Assembly: GCA_015680685.1 (NCBI GenBank)
Contig: MNCI01002042.1
Coordinates: 824,180-876,500 of the forward strand
From: Gnetum montanum
Taxonomy: Eukaryota; Streptophyta; Gnetopsida; Gnetales; Gnetaceae
DNA: 52,321 bases
Direction: 5' to 3'
Part shown: piece by piece, positions 32,115-43,559 of the stretch
How the letters are laid out: every line of letters starts with the position of its first letter
Numbering within the stretch: the first letter of the stretch is position 1
Notes under the pieces: model-generated
The model's database searches: none
What the model was told of the DNA's origin: nothing
Seen by the model: the letters and a program-made list of their open reading frames with translations, nothing else
Program-made: the position numbers and the translations under genes

Positions 32115-33389
32115 ATGGTCTCTATCGGCACTGTAGATACCCCGGAGTGGTATGATAACATTAAAGCTTATTTACAGCATGGCGAACCCCCAAGTGCATT
32201 AACATCAGCTCAGAGAGATGCAATCTGCAAGCGTGCTCGGCAATACGTGCTTATGGGAAATGATGCCCTATGCCAACGATCCTACGATGGGATATTGCTG
32301 GCATGCGTGGGTGGTGAGGAGGCACAAAAGGTAGTTAATGAGGTTCATGAAGGGCTGTGTGATGGACACATAGCACCCAGGGCTATGGCTATGAAAATCA
32401 GACGCCTAGGGTACTATTGGCCCTACATGGAGCATGACTACCTGTCGAAAGTCAAGACATGCGACACATGCCAGAGATATGAAAATCTCATACACATGGC
32501 ACCTACAGACCTACACCCAACGCAAATTACATGGCCCTTCCAACGATGGGGACTAGACCTCATAGGACCTATCATGCCTAAGTCCTCTGCAGGGTATAGC
32601 TTCATTATCATTACCACAGAGTATTTTACTAAGTGGGTGGAAGCTATTCCCCTGAGAAAAACAATGTCTCAGCAAATCTACCATTTCATCCTCGATAACA
32701 TCGTAACTAGGTTTGGGCTTCCAATGACTATTGTAACCGACAATGCACCACAGTTCAACAGTATGGAAACCCAAACCTCTGGTAGCAATCTAGGCATTAA
32801 ACAATCATTTTCTTCCACTTATTATCCGCAGGTGAATGGGCAAGCGGAGGCTAAAAATAAGTCCATCATCAACTTGCTGAAGCGGATGCTTAACAACAGC
32901 AAGAGGCGGTGGCACAAGCAAATACTCTACATCCTCTGGGCCTACTGAAAAACTTGCAGAACTGTGACGAGTAAGATCCCTTACAGTCTTGTTTACGGAT
33001 CTGAAGTTGTATTGCCTCTTGAGTTGCAGGTACCCTCACTTTGGATGATCTTGTCCGATGTCATGAGCGAAGCCTAAAACAACAAATCACGGACCATCGA
33101 CATCAACTCAGTGGAGGAGGAACACGTGTAGAAACTGAGACGAATCGAGCACTATTAGAGCAAACAACAGCAGAAGCACCGTGCAGACCCACATCGATGG
33201 CCAGTGCAGAAGGGAGACCTCATCCTCAAGGCTGTCCGTGAGCACATGAGTAAGTTCTCACCCAACTGGGAAGGTCCTTACGTGGTCACTAAAGCCTTCG
33301 GGAATGGAGCCTTCAAACTGGTAGACATGGATAGGAATGAGTTCGCCTACCCGATGAACAACATGTACCTCAATCCGTACTACGTCTGA
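32115..33389 (+). pseudogene. Element D integrase
   Basis: The longest single open piece (32115-32948) has the HHCC finger (His in EVHEG and DGHIA; Cys in TCDTC), WGLDLIGPI with the first Asp, VTDNAPQF with the second (usual Gly changed to Ala) and NGQAEAKNKSI with the Glu. A stop at 32946 interrupts it, frames change, and the C-terminal part resumes at 33204-33389 with KFSPNWEGPYVVTKAFGNGA. The best preserved gene of D, but not intact. Confidence 0.85.
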
Positions 33390-33410
33390 AGCACAATGGC
33401 AACAACACGC

Positions 33411-33687
33411 ACCGTCCGCTATGACGATAAACTGGCAGTCACATCAGGTAGTGTCCGCAATGATGATAAACTAGCAGGACCGAGAAGCATTCGCCACGAT
33501 GTTAAACTGGTGGAAACCATCCGCTACGATGTAAAACTATCATTGTTGGTCCACTATGACTATAAACTGGCATTGCACATCCGCTACGATGATAAACTAG
33601 CATGTACAGTCTACTAGGATCTTAAACTAGCACAGCGGTCTGCTGAGACCTTAAACCAGCACACAGTCTACCAAGATCTTAAACTGG
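33411..33687 (+). repeat. Nine tandem units, mostly 30 bp, after D integrase
   Basis: Units of the type TCCGCTACGATGATAAACTA start at 33414, 33453, 33490, 33519, 33549, 33579, 33609, 33639 and 33667. The later ones are spaced exactly 30 bp. They lie between the integrase stop and the 3' LTR. Tandem repeats in this place are known in some Tat elements. Confidence 0.8.
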
Positions 33688-34235
33688 GTTCGTGTCACAT
33701 CCTCAACATGCACCACCACTAGATACACATCGAACGAAGGGACCTGATGCCGGTGCATGGGTGGGATGTTGCAGCTCTAGGACACAGTTCTTGACGTGAG
33801 GAGAACGTGGTCTGGAGCATGCGTGGCACCGCCACCCTCAGTGTCATGCTTACCCTTCAAAGACGTCATATGATGTCACACGGGCCCTTCGAACCTACCA
33901 TCGTCACGACCCATCGCCCTGACTGTAGTTCCTAGGCTCGTTCCCACTTTTGGGGTACTGACAGTATTGTGGCCTAGCCAAAATATTGTTGCTCTTCAGT
34001 TCCCTACCAAGGTTTCGTCTTGCGCAATGTTTAGCTATGTGGTAGCTGATCCCATAGTTGAACTAAGCATGCATTCCTTTGGTAGGGATTTCAGTGCATT
34101 CGTGCCCACAACAGCTCCCGATGCCTTGAAGGCCAGCTCCCCCGCATCGGCGTTGCCAAGGCAGCTACTGGCCTTCTAGCTTTGGGCATCTCACACCAGC
34201 AACGGTGCCCAAGAGTAACAACAATGCTAGTAGCT
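33688..34235. other. Element D 3' noncoding region
   Basis: No coding signal. A short purine/T run, CTTTTGGGGTAC, precedes TGACAGTATT at 33958 and could be a PPT with an LTR start, but the next 270 bp have no match in the left LTR. The LTR homology begins only near 34284, so the exact start of the right LTR is open. Confidence 0.4.
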
Positions 34236-35965
34236 AGCAAGACCTTGTCCCTGCAAACGCATCTTACTACAGCAGCAAACGTTACAGCGTCCACACAGCA
34301 CTATGGCAATTCATCGGGGGAAGAACGTTTTGAGTCTAGGTCAAACAGTTTGGAAAATTTTCTACTTTAAGCATGGATAGGTGCTATACCATCCTGCCCA
34401 CCCACCAAAGTAGCCTAAACAGCTGACAGCCTGCTTAAAAACAGTGTGCAGAATTGGAAGCAGCATCATGGATGCGCAAGAAACAGTTCAAAAAGTTTTC
34501 AAAGTCACAAAGCCTGCTACGCTATGTAGCATAGCAAGCTTCAAAAGATGATGGTGGAACGAAGTGCTATGCTACGCGATGTCACACAGTGTAGCATGGT
34601 AATGACTTCACTACCCACTCCCCTCGCCTAATTTCAAGTTCTACAGTGATGTCCCTTTCCGTCAGGAAGTGGCGGACCATGTCTGCTGCTACGCTATGCT
34701 GAGCTATATGGCACAGCAAAGCGTAGCAATCCTATGGAAGAGACAGAAGGCAGTTCAAAAGGCAGAGTCAATGGAGTTCGCAAGACTTGCATCGCAGGAG
34801 AAAAGGTTTGCAAATCAGCAAAGCTTTCACGACTAAGGCAAGTTTCTATGTTACGCTACGTAGCATAGCATAGCGTAGCAAGCATGTGACATATAGTAGA
34901 ACGTGTGACAAAGTGCTATGCTACGCCAAGCAGGCTACGTCACAAAGCACAGTAAGGCATACAGGTGGTTGTGCAACATCAATGGACTCCACCTAATCGG
35001 ACCGTTGGCAGACGTCTCTAGACGCTGATGGTGTGATCACAGTGTGGTAGGATCACAGTTATTGCATGGCAGGTGCGCATCACAACGATCTTGTAGGTCC
35101 AATGGTCATAGATGGCTCGAGTGGTGCCAGTAAGATGACACAGGCCTGCGGCATGCAGCATTCAAACCACCCCCTTTCGCTTACCTTCAGCCTTATAAAT
35201 ATCCTGGTAAACAGCATGTAACAGGTGGGAAATTTTGAGAAGCACCCGCAATTTGAAAAACTCCACAATTTTTAAAGTTGGAAATTTCAAAAAAGTTCAC
35301 ATCTTTCTTGAAGCAAAACAGCTTCCAAGTGGTGGAAACTTTGAAATTCTGAAACAAATATTTCCCCTCTCTCTGGCATTGTAATATCAAAGTCATCTAT
35401 CTAATACTATAAACAACGAATCTCTCTCGGTTGGCGTGAGGTCCCCATTTCCATTCTACCACATTGGTAGAACCCCGTATTTTTTGTACACGAGTCCGCA
35501 TCCAAGAGCATAGCTCTTTTTTCCTAGCACACCTTGGTTACCCTCGGGATTTCTGCACTCCGTCACGCTATGCAGTCGATTGTATCCACCTTGACCGGAC
35601 GAGTTTGTAGCTTCGAAGTGGTGCATGTTTCTAACCACACTTTACTTTATCTCTCATTTTTTGTCTCATTTTTTGCATTTTTTTCTATCTTATTCACCTT
35701 TAAACATTACTTTGTATTACTGTCGCATTTTTACAGTTTCTCCCCTGCTTCATTTACCCTTAAGCATTATCTCACATTTTGCATTATTTACATTGCAAAA
35801 GGCTATATTGATGCCGATGCAAGTCCCTGTCTAATCGACCAGAATATTCAGGGCACCCTGTGTCTGCACACACCCAGCACGGCCCTCCCACGGATACAGG
35901 GTTGGAATTGTCGTGTCCGCCGATCCCCGGTGTTCTTTCAGCCACCGACATTTTCTGTCGCTACA
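34236..35965 (+). repeat. Element D 3' LTR
   Basis: Homology to the left LTR is clear from about 34284 to the shared end (GCTACA at 35965), followed by TAGTT, the target duplication. The start is set by length and is approximate. TATA box at 35191; GCTACGCTACGTAGCATAGC words near 34853. Differences from the left LTR are almost all C/T or G/A. Confidence 0.75.
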
Positions 35966-35970
35966 TAGTT

Positions 35971-38342
35971 GGACTATTGGTTCTAAAGGTATTTTCTTCA
36001 TGTAGTTGTCAGAATCAATAGTAGGTTGAGGGTTAACAGCCCTTGTGGGGTTATGTTGCTGCGGTTGGGTAGGGATTTCACCCTACATAGCTGGAGTAGG
36101 TGGTATGGAGTTAAGGGTGGAAGAGGTGTAGCTGGATGAGAAGAATGGTATGTTTGTAGAACATCACTCCTAAGAGAAGAAGTCCTATAGTACTCATGGG
36201 CTTGGTAGTGAGGTTAAGGAGTGACATGACTAGTAGAGTCACGTGGAGAGATTGGCTGCTACACATAATATCCATATGTGTTAGGTTGTCGATAAGGATA
36301 CTGTTGCCTTGGTGGTGGCATTCCCCATGATTGTGGGTACTACCATTGTTGATACTACTCGATCAGTTATGGCGGAGTTCCACTTGGATAATACATTAAG
36401 GGTTGGTGGAACTATCTTGAGTTACCTTGAGGATAAGGTAACCTTAGGGGTGTTTTCCTTTTGTTTAATCATGGGTTGAGTGCATACACCCCAGACTCCT
36501 GCAAATGTGAGATTATAGGGCAACATCCCTTAGAATGGTCATATTGGCATATCCTGCATCCACTATCATTGTCTGTATCTGAATCCACAACCTCTTCAAT
36601 AATGACAACTTTGCCCTTACCCTTGTTATGTGCATGTTTAGTTTCTCTCTTTTTTATTTTTTCACAATCACTACCTTGCTCTCTATACTCTTCTACTACT
36701 TTGAGACCGATTTGAAATCTATTATCTAGGAAGTCCTACATTTGGTCTACCTTTGCCGATACTTTCGATGCAAGTTTTTGAATGGGCAAAGTTTTCCTAT
36801 TCATCATCTCTTCGAGTGGTGACTCTTCTTCATCCTCACAAAATCTTACTCCCTTCCTTTGGAGGGAAGGATCTCTATTATATTCCTCCACACTCTCTCT
36901 TTTCCTTAGCTCACTTTCTTCTTTAGCAACTTGCTCCAATAATCTTTGAACTTGATGGATCCTAAGATTAGATAGCCTTCCTTGGGCATACGTCCCAAGG
37001 GTTCTTCATGTTTCATGCCTAAGCCCATCTATGAGATGGTGTAGTTGACCACTTTGTGAATAATCATGGCCAAGACAATGATGTAACAGTGCATAATAGC
37101 AGCCCATGGCAGCATGCAAGGGTTCATGACCTCCTTGTTTTCATCCTTGGATTTTCTTTTGCAGGTTGGACACTTGGGAGTACGTTTGGTACTTATCATT
37201 GAACAATTCTAACATGGTACTCCACCTACAAATGGATTCTGGTTCTAAGGACTAGTACTAGCTCTCTGCTTCTTTGACTAGTATCTGTGGTAATAACTTA
37301 CATTTTTGCCATTGGCTTTCTATGTTTTTTAAGGCACATGCATCATGAAATGCTCGTAGATGATTTTGAGGATCAACGTTGTATCCCCCTTCAAATCGTG
37401 GAATATTGTTCATGTCTAATCTCTTGATCCTACTATCCTTTTGGTGCCTTGTTGGGATCCTAATGACCTCAATTATGTCTAACATACTTCGAGTAGCGAG
37501 TAGGGGTTCCCTTCTTTCATAGTGTGTTTCTCTAGAGTGTCCTCGTCCCCTTTCTCGACTATTTTGTCTATGACTCTCATTTTGCTTACCCTTATCCTCA
37601 TGGTCTTTTTCCTTGTGACTTTGTCTAGATCCTAAAGGAGAGGGTGAAGGAGATGATGAAGGTGAAGAAGAAGGAGGGTCATCACCATGTTGGTATCTTC
37701 TTCCTTCTCTTCGATGGTCGTAGCCTCAATCACGATTATGATCAGAATGTCCATCTTTGTCATGTGTTCGTGTTTCTTTTTTAGACCCTTTATGTCTATC
37801 GATACTAAAATCTGGGTTATGGATAGTTGAGTAAAGATTCTGATACACAACCCCTTAATTGAAGTCAACGGGAGGAACATCATTGTGTGGGCGACTGCCT
37901 AAGGTAGGTTCACCACCCTCATTTCTGCTTAGGACATGTGGGACGTGCTGTGACAACTTTCCCTTCATAGATTCATGGCGTCTCTCCTATTGCAAATCCC
38001 TTTGACGTTGTGCCTCTATGGGTCAATATTCTCTCAAGTCATGATCATGCACAACGTACTCTACTTGTAAGTGTTGCATGCCAATTCGTGTGAGATCACG
38101 AAGAAGCATGCTCAGGATAGAGCGATTAGGAGGTAACACTATGTTACCTTCTAAATCTCACCAACATAGTTGTTCATCTTGGTGAAGGATAAAGGTAAAT
38201 TTTGGTACATATTCATTAGGATGAACATATACCACATGAAACTATTGAGGGACTGGTAGATTATCATGTGTACTACGCCTCCAATTATTTCTTGTATTAG
38301 AGCTAGGCAGTGAAACACTTTCATACAAAGAACGAGACATGA
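35971..38342 (-). pseudogene. Element B gag, broken
   Basis: It starts at the ATG at 38342 (MSRSLYESVSLP), about 115 nt after the PBS. It then passes through ASP/HIS-rich, charged parts with stops. The gag domain (37485 downwards) reads MLDIIEVIRIPTRHQKDSRI, FEGGYNVDPQNHLRAFHD and IESQWQKCKLLPQ, matching A. The nucleocapsid-like part (36939-36480) has EESPLEEMMNRKTLPIQKL. D cut the element just downstream, between this gene and PR. Many frame breaks; not functional. Confidence 0.75.
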
Positions 38343-38458
38343 TTTTCTATTCAGTGTGCAATGTATTCTTATTTATTATTTTTCTTTAACCAACCCCAAG
38401 GTTTTGTTCCAATCATGTGATAGATTTCCTATGTTTTGGTTAGCACACAAATAACAGA

Positions 38459-38478
38459 GTCCCTGGTAATGGCACCAA
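38459..38478 (-). promoter_or_regulatory. Element B primer binding site (tRNA-Asp type)
   Basis: Directly after the 5' LTR the minus strand reads TGGTGCCATTACCAGGGAC, which differs from the tRNA-Asp complement by transitions only, as far as I can align it. Confidence 0.7.
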
Positions 38479-39295
38479 TGATGAGCGATGAGGTATCCCT
38501 ACGCTCAACCATATGAATATGAGCATCCATGCATGATCCGGTCAAATTCCAAGGACTAAGTGCTTATGTGCCTTTGTGGGACAAGAATCGGTTGATTAAT
38601 CATTATCTTCCCAAGCTTACTTGTATGTCACGATTGTATGGTTAAGTAAACTTGAGGCATATAATTTTTATACTTTTTATGTGTTTTTATGTCCTGCTAC
38701 TAATAAGGGAGGAGAGAGATAACTAACTAATTTAATTTGACTACTTATAAATTAGGCTCTAACTAATCTTAACACCAGTATCCATTCTCACTTGCCATAC
38801 ACATCCTGAACCAGTGAAACACTACTAGGATTACCAAATGCTAATTGTTACTGGGTTACCAAGTGTATGCATGCTCGAAGTGATCGTACTATGTGTGCTT
38901 ACTTAGGAGAGTTGTAGGGTGAGAGAATCATTAATTAACTAAGAAAAGCATTAAGTAATAATAATTAACATTAATTAATCTATTCTAAATATTGTATGGT
39001 TTATCACAAAGTTCATCTTTATTGCCATACACAAGGTGTGCTCAAGTACACAATGCTCGAATAAAGATCCGTTCACTTTATGACTCCTACTACGGGCACG
39101 TAGAAATAATTATAACTCTGAGAGGGAGAAAAGGTAAGAGTTTGGATAAGGGACTAAGACTAACTATGCAAACCAAGTGCGCACGCCTCTTATTTATAGG
39201 CAATGAGGTAGGACATGATATCATGTACGCGATATTGCGTGGGAGGCCACGATATCTTGGATGCGATATTGCAGGCATGATATCGCAGCTCATCA
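38479..39295 (-). repeat. Element B 5' LTR (817 bp)
   Basis: On the minus strand it begins TGATGAG at 39295 and ends CATCA at 38479, next to the PBS. It contains GATATC sites at 39217, 39251 and 39279 plus two GATATT variants, a TATA box (CTATAAATAAGAGG, near 39200-39187), and AATAAAGATGAACTT near 39030. Its length matches the A LTR (812 bp). Confidence 0.75.
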
Positions 39296-39706
39296 TACCC
39301 CTACGACTGAATGAAAACTCATCCTTGAGTTCCTTACAAAATATTGGAAAGGTATGGGATTATTGACTGAATGAAGACTGATAGCAAAAAGGAATAATAG
39401 ACTCAAAGTGGCTAGTGAACAAATCGATAAACATATTACAACATTGGTGTTCATGCCCTTTGTGGTGAACACTGTACATGGATGACATCCAGACCTTCAC
39501 TTGATAGCTTGAAGAGAAAAAGAGGGGGAAAATAAAATGAGGCATGTTGCTGCCAATGCCGAGATTATACCCTCCATTGTTTATCCATAGCCACACGACC
39601 AGAATTGTTCTTGGTGTAAACATTCTAGCTCTAGTCCATCCCGAGTGCTTCCTCCTATTCCAGTCCATAGTTTGTGTAATTGCCATCTACACAAACAATA
39701 CAGTCA
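39296..39706 (-). repeat. Second copy of the B internal 3' segment, outside the 5' LTR
   Basis: 39333-39706 aligns with 12900-13273. On the minus strand it ends with GTAGGGGTA just before TGATGAG, a place and composition suited to a PPT. This suggests the internal 3' end of a second B copy that shared this LTR and is truncated at 39706, where C sequence resumes. Confidence 0.6.
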
Positions 39707-40165
39707 CTTAGCCACTTAGCCAAAACTTATTTAATTTCCATCATCATACGGTTGGCTAATTCAAATTCCACTTTTTGGTTATTAAAATTCATTCACCGCT
39801 ATGTAGTTATCTAACCATCACTTCCACTTACACACATCACAAGTAATGATTACATGAAATAATATGAATTTAATAATTAAACTAAAATTCTAACATTTAC
39901 ATGTTTTTATAATATTATATAGACTTATCTAAGCATACGTATAGGATATATATGTTATGGTTGAATATTATATAAGTATATATATAAACAATTTATTATA
40001 TATATCACAACTAAGCATATATATATATATATAAGTTGTGGGAAATTGCCCAAAATAATGTTTCATATGTAAAACATTATATGAAAACTACAATTCCATC
40101 CCACTTAATGTTGATAACTTGTAGGTGTATTCCAATAATTGTTTCTTGATTTGAAATGGACTAGT
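39707..40165 (-). other. Element C internal sequence after integrase, with TA microsatellite
   Basis: AT-rich noncoding sequence between the B insertion and the C integrase. A TA-rich tract runs over about 39945-40035, including an uninterrupted (AT)n at 40017-40033. Confidence 0.6.
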
Positions 40166-41130
40166 CTATATTGTTGAAAACTTATTTGGCTTCTTCATAT
40201 TCCATAATAATACTAGATCGCCAACTTTGAAAGTTCTTTTTAGAGTCTTTCTATTGAACCACCTTTTGACTTGAGAAGCATTCTTTAATACATTATCCTT
40301 AACTTTGTCCATTTGGGCTTCTCTTTTGATGAGCAAGGTCATGAAACTTCTATCTTTATTGGTTTTTTCACTATATTTTTGTACAAAATTTGATGTCGAA
40401 CTTATAATATTATGTGTAATTCTTGCAAGCAAACCATAGACTAAGTTATAAGCTGACATCCCAATAGCCTTCTTAAATCTAATATGATCAATCCATAATG
40501 CAGATTGTAAGTAATTGACCTAATTTCCTAAATTCCCATCTATTGACTTCTTAATGTAGGAAATAAGCTTTTCATTTGTAGATTCAACTAACCCATTTCC
40601 TTGAGGATAATAATTTGAAGAAGAAAATAGAAAGATTGATTTTTCTGATGCCCATGTTATAAATTCCTCATATTGCAAAGTAGGTCCATTATCGAACACC
40701 AACATTTCAGGTAGACAAAAATAACTTAGAATTTGATCTTCCAAGAACTTAATCATGTTTGATGCTGAACTTTTCCTTAGAGCCTTTGCTTCAGACCATT
40801 TGGTAAAGTAATTGGTAACTGTGAGAATAAACTTATGTCTAGCTCTCGAAGGAGTAATTGTACCAATAAAATCTAAGCTCCATTATTAAAATGGTCTATC
40901 CACAATTATCGATTTTAAGGAAGCTCTAGCCTTTTTGATTTTTGGTTCATAAATTTGACATTTGTAACATCTCTGAATTCTTGAACTAGAATCTTATTAC
41001 ATAGTTGGTCAATAAAATCCATAGTGGAGTATATATTGCATAGTAGACTTAGAAGATTCATAAAATAAATTAGAATGATCATGGAATTGTTCTAGAATAG
41101 GACTGATTTGATCATTTTGAACACATTCTA
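40166..41130 (-). pseudogene. Element C integrase, decayed
   Basis: Minus-strand reading shows the finger region (LEQFHDHS, then RCYKCQIYE), WSLDFIGTITPSRARHKF with the first Asp, LVFDNGPTLQYEEFI with the second and PQGNGLVESTNEKLI with the Glu (40756-40520). A C-terminal part (40459-40166) has VKRWFNRKTLKRTFKVGDLV. The D-D-E residues survive, but stops separate the parts. It would insert cDNA. The family resembles Tat-type pol proteins of plants. Confidence 0.8.
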
Positions 41131-41329
41131 ACAAAACTCCTATGAAATCCTTTCTATATAAGATTTCATCTTTAATCACAAATTTATTTTTCTTTTTGAA
41201 GAAAACTCTCTTCTGACTTGTAGTTAGGTTATTCAGAACCTTTCGTGTATCAAGGAATTATAGAATTTCATCATACCAATTCTCTTCATGAGTCTTTAGC
41301 ATACATACTTCATTTTTTCTAACCATTAA

Positions 41330-41905
41330 CTTGGCTAATTCCATTGCTTTAATGGTTTTTCATATTTTCAATGAAAATATGAAACCTTGAATCTTTATGA
41401 GCCATTTCTCTCTCTTTAATCCAATTTCATTTTGAGCTAAGAATTGTTTAACCGTAGGCTCTATTAGCATAATATGAACTAATGAGCTTTCCAAGTAATA
41501 TTTGAAATTTTGAAGTGCTTTAATGTCTACAAATGCTTGTTTCTCTAAGTCTAAATAATTTGGCTTTGAACCTTTAAATTGATACCAAAAAAATCCAATT
41601 AGTTCATCTTGATCTTCATCTTTTTAAGTTAAAACAACTGTAAATGAATCATTTGAAGCAAAAGCATATAACCAAAAGTCTTCTTTCAATTTTGGTTTTT
41701 CCAAGTATGGAGCTTCTTAAATAGTCCTTTTTATTTTTTTTAATGCTCTCTCTAAGGCGAGTGTTTTCTCTACTATGACATCTTTCTTTAGTATATGCAT
41801 TAAAGGTTTAGTAATTTTAGTGAATCTAAGAATAAATTTCTTAACGAAATTTATCTTTCCAAAGAAAGATCTAAGAGATTTTTTACTTGTAGGATGCTTG
41901 ATATT
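41330..41905 (-). pseudogene. Element C RT thumb and gypsy RNase H
   Basis: The minus strand reads KINFVKKFILRFTKITKPL after RT, then WLYAFASNDSFTVVLT, FKGSKPNYLDLEKQAFVDI and KALQNFKYYLESS, and KREKWLIKIQGF. This is the standard post-RT connection and RNase H, in this lineage with weak catalytic residues. Several stops are present. Confidence 0.7.
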
Positions 41906-42842
41906 CTATACTTCTTGAATTTGAGAATTATCTATAGCAATTCGTTCTTGATAAATCACGTGACCTAGTAAACTTCCAAGTTTAACACCAAAGATACATT
42001 TCTTAGGATTTAATGAAATACCATACTCATGACATCTGTCAAAAACTTGTTGAAGATGACCAATATGATCTTCCTTCCTTTTTGAAAAGATAGTGATATC
42101 ATCCAAATAAACAATAACAAACTCACCTATTAATCCTTTAAAGGCTAAATCTAGTGCTCTTTGAAAAGTAGCCCTAGCATTTGACAATCCAAATGACATT
42201 CTTTAGTAAGTGAAAGTTCCTCATTTGGTGATAAATGCTATTTTATATCTATCACTCTTTTTTACCATAATCTGATTGTAGTCTAAAAAAACCATCTAGG
42301 AAAGAATATGCTTGACAACCTGATACTTTGATCAACATTTCATCAATTCTAGGAAGTGGGTATTTATATTTTACTAATGCTTCATTCAAATTCCTGAAAT
42401 CTACACAAAGCTTAATATCACCATTCTTCTTTCTTACTAAAATAAGGTTAACTAGCCATGTCGAATATCAAACTAGACATATAATTTGGGCTTGTAATAA
42501 CTTCTTGATCTTAGCTTCCATCGCTAGCTCAAATGATGGATTAAATTTTCTTTGTTTTTGTTTAGTTATCTTACAATTTTTTATCAAAGGAATTTTATGT
42601 GTCATCACATATAGTCTAAAAGCTTTAGGATCGTCATAAGACCAAGCAAAATTTTCCAGATTATTTTTTAGGAGTAATAATAAATTTTTCTTGAAGACTA
42701 AATCCTTTTCCTTTGATGCATTTAATATTTTTAGTATCTTAGTGGATTCAAAATTCACTACTTCATAAGCTTGATCATCTAGATTTTGTATATCTTTTCC
42801 AAAAAGCAAACTTTTGCTAAACTCATGTTCATAATCAATCAC
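41906..42842 (-). pseudogene. Element C reverse transcriptase
   Basis: N-terminal part (42842-42468): LENFAWSYDDPKAFRLYV and LAMEAKIKKLLQAQII. Middle (42460-42210, stops): KKNGDIKLCVDFRNLNEAL, YPLPRIDEML and SFLDGFFRLQSDYGKKE. Palm (42199-41906): MSFGLSNARATFQRALDLAF, FVIVYLDDITIFSKRKEDH and CHEYGISLNPKKCIFGVKLG. The catalytic YLDD is intact. This matches a plant gypsy group I know from Tat-type polyproteins. Stops and a frameshift inactivate it. Confidence 0.85.
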
Positions 42843-43029
42843 CTTTTTGGGAATAGAACTTGTCTTAAACCTAGATGTTATTTCAGGTATGATTTGACTT
42901 TTTAATTATTGTTTATTTCTCAAGAATCTAAGCAATTGATCATCATTTTGTATACTTGTAAAAGCTTTATGTTATTTAGTACTGATGGATGATGTTCATT
43001 TTCAATTGTTACCCCTTTGTACCTTTCTA

Positions 43030-43440
43030 TCTTTTTCACATCTAATGTTGAATATACTTTCGCTGAGTCATCTACTATATAACTATCCTTCCTACCTATA
43101 TATTCTATTTGGTAGTGATGAAATTGATCCAAAATTTTGTAGACAAGTTGTTTATAAGGTCACAAGAATGAGCTTTTGATTACACAATTTTCTTTGACTT
43201 GTTCACAGACTAATCTTGAATCTCCTTTTATGGTGATTACCTTGAGTTCTTTTTCCAATGATGTTTTAATTTCAATACTCAAAGCTTCATTTTTAGCCTT
43301 GTTATTAGTACAAGGGAAAGATAGATGAATTACCTTTAAAATGTTTGGGGAATTATCTTTTACTAGAACTAATTCAACTCCCACATCTTTGGAGTTACAA
43401 GAACCATCGAAGTATAAGTTCCATTTGCTCTCATCTTGAG
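43030..43440 (-). pseudogene. Element C extra RNase H located between PR and RT
   Basis: The same minus-strand frame (43858-43160) that holds the end of PR continues into WNLYFDGSCNSKDVG, HLSFPCTNNKAKNEALSIEI and ITIKGDSRLVCEQVKE. After a stop it goes on with LDQFHHYQIEYIGRKDSYIV and DDSAKVYS. The D-E-D-D residues are visible. FPCTNN and GDS match the extra RNase H of D, yet here the domain precedes RT. Because PR and this domain share one frame, the order is original and not due to a later insertion. Confidence 0.8.
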
Positions 43441-43559
43441 ATTCTTCTTTTTCCAAGTTATCAATTTCTTGAAGTGTGCAAATTCTAGTTTCATAAGCTC
43501 TTGTTTCAACAACTTTATTCTTCCCATTTGAAGTAATATTCTCAATCATCAAAGGTTCA

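Larger units (their letters stand above)
18538..35965 (+). mobile_element. Element D: plus-strand Tat-like Ty3/gypsy element inside B
   Basis: The LTRs (18538-20301 and about 34236-35965) flank PBS, leader tandem repeats, gag, PR, a long antisense block, RT remnant, RNase H, a second RNase H, integrase and 3' repeats. The target duplication is TAGTT (18533-18537 and 35966-35970), and the flanking B sequence joins cleanly when compared with A. The order RT, RNase H, extra RNase H, integrase is that of Tat elements. The RT core is deleted and most frames are broken, so D is non-autonomous. It is the innermost and thus last insertion of the nest. Confidence 0.85.
12355..39706 (-). mobile_element. 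Element B: Athila-like element nested in C and split by D
   Basis: Minus-strand order is 5' LTR (39295-38479), PBS, gag (38342-35971), [D inserted], PR (18532-17826), RT, RNase H, integrase (to 14869), 3' noncoding region and 3' LTR (from the gap to 12355). Element A gives the uninterrupted reference: B sequence left and right of D joins exactly at the TAGTT duplication. The right boundary is unusual. 39296-39706 repeats the last part of the B internal region, and no target duplication is visible (CCAAC against CTTAG), suggesting a truncated tandem copy. The same family as A and E. Confidence 0.8.

Noticed and set aside
33958-34235. Start of the D 3' LTR at TGACAGTATT after a PPT-like run
   Set aside because: About 270 bp after this point have no match in the 5' LTR, whose length fits a start near 34236. 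I left the start approximate.
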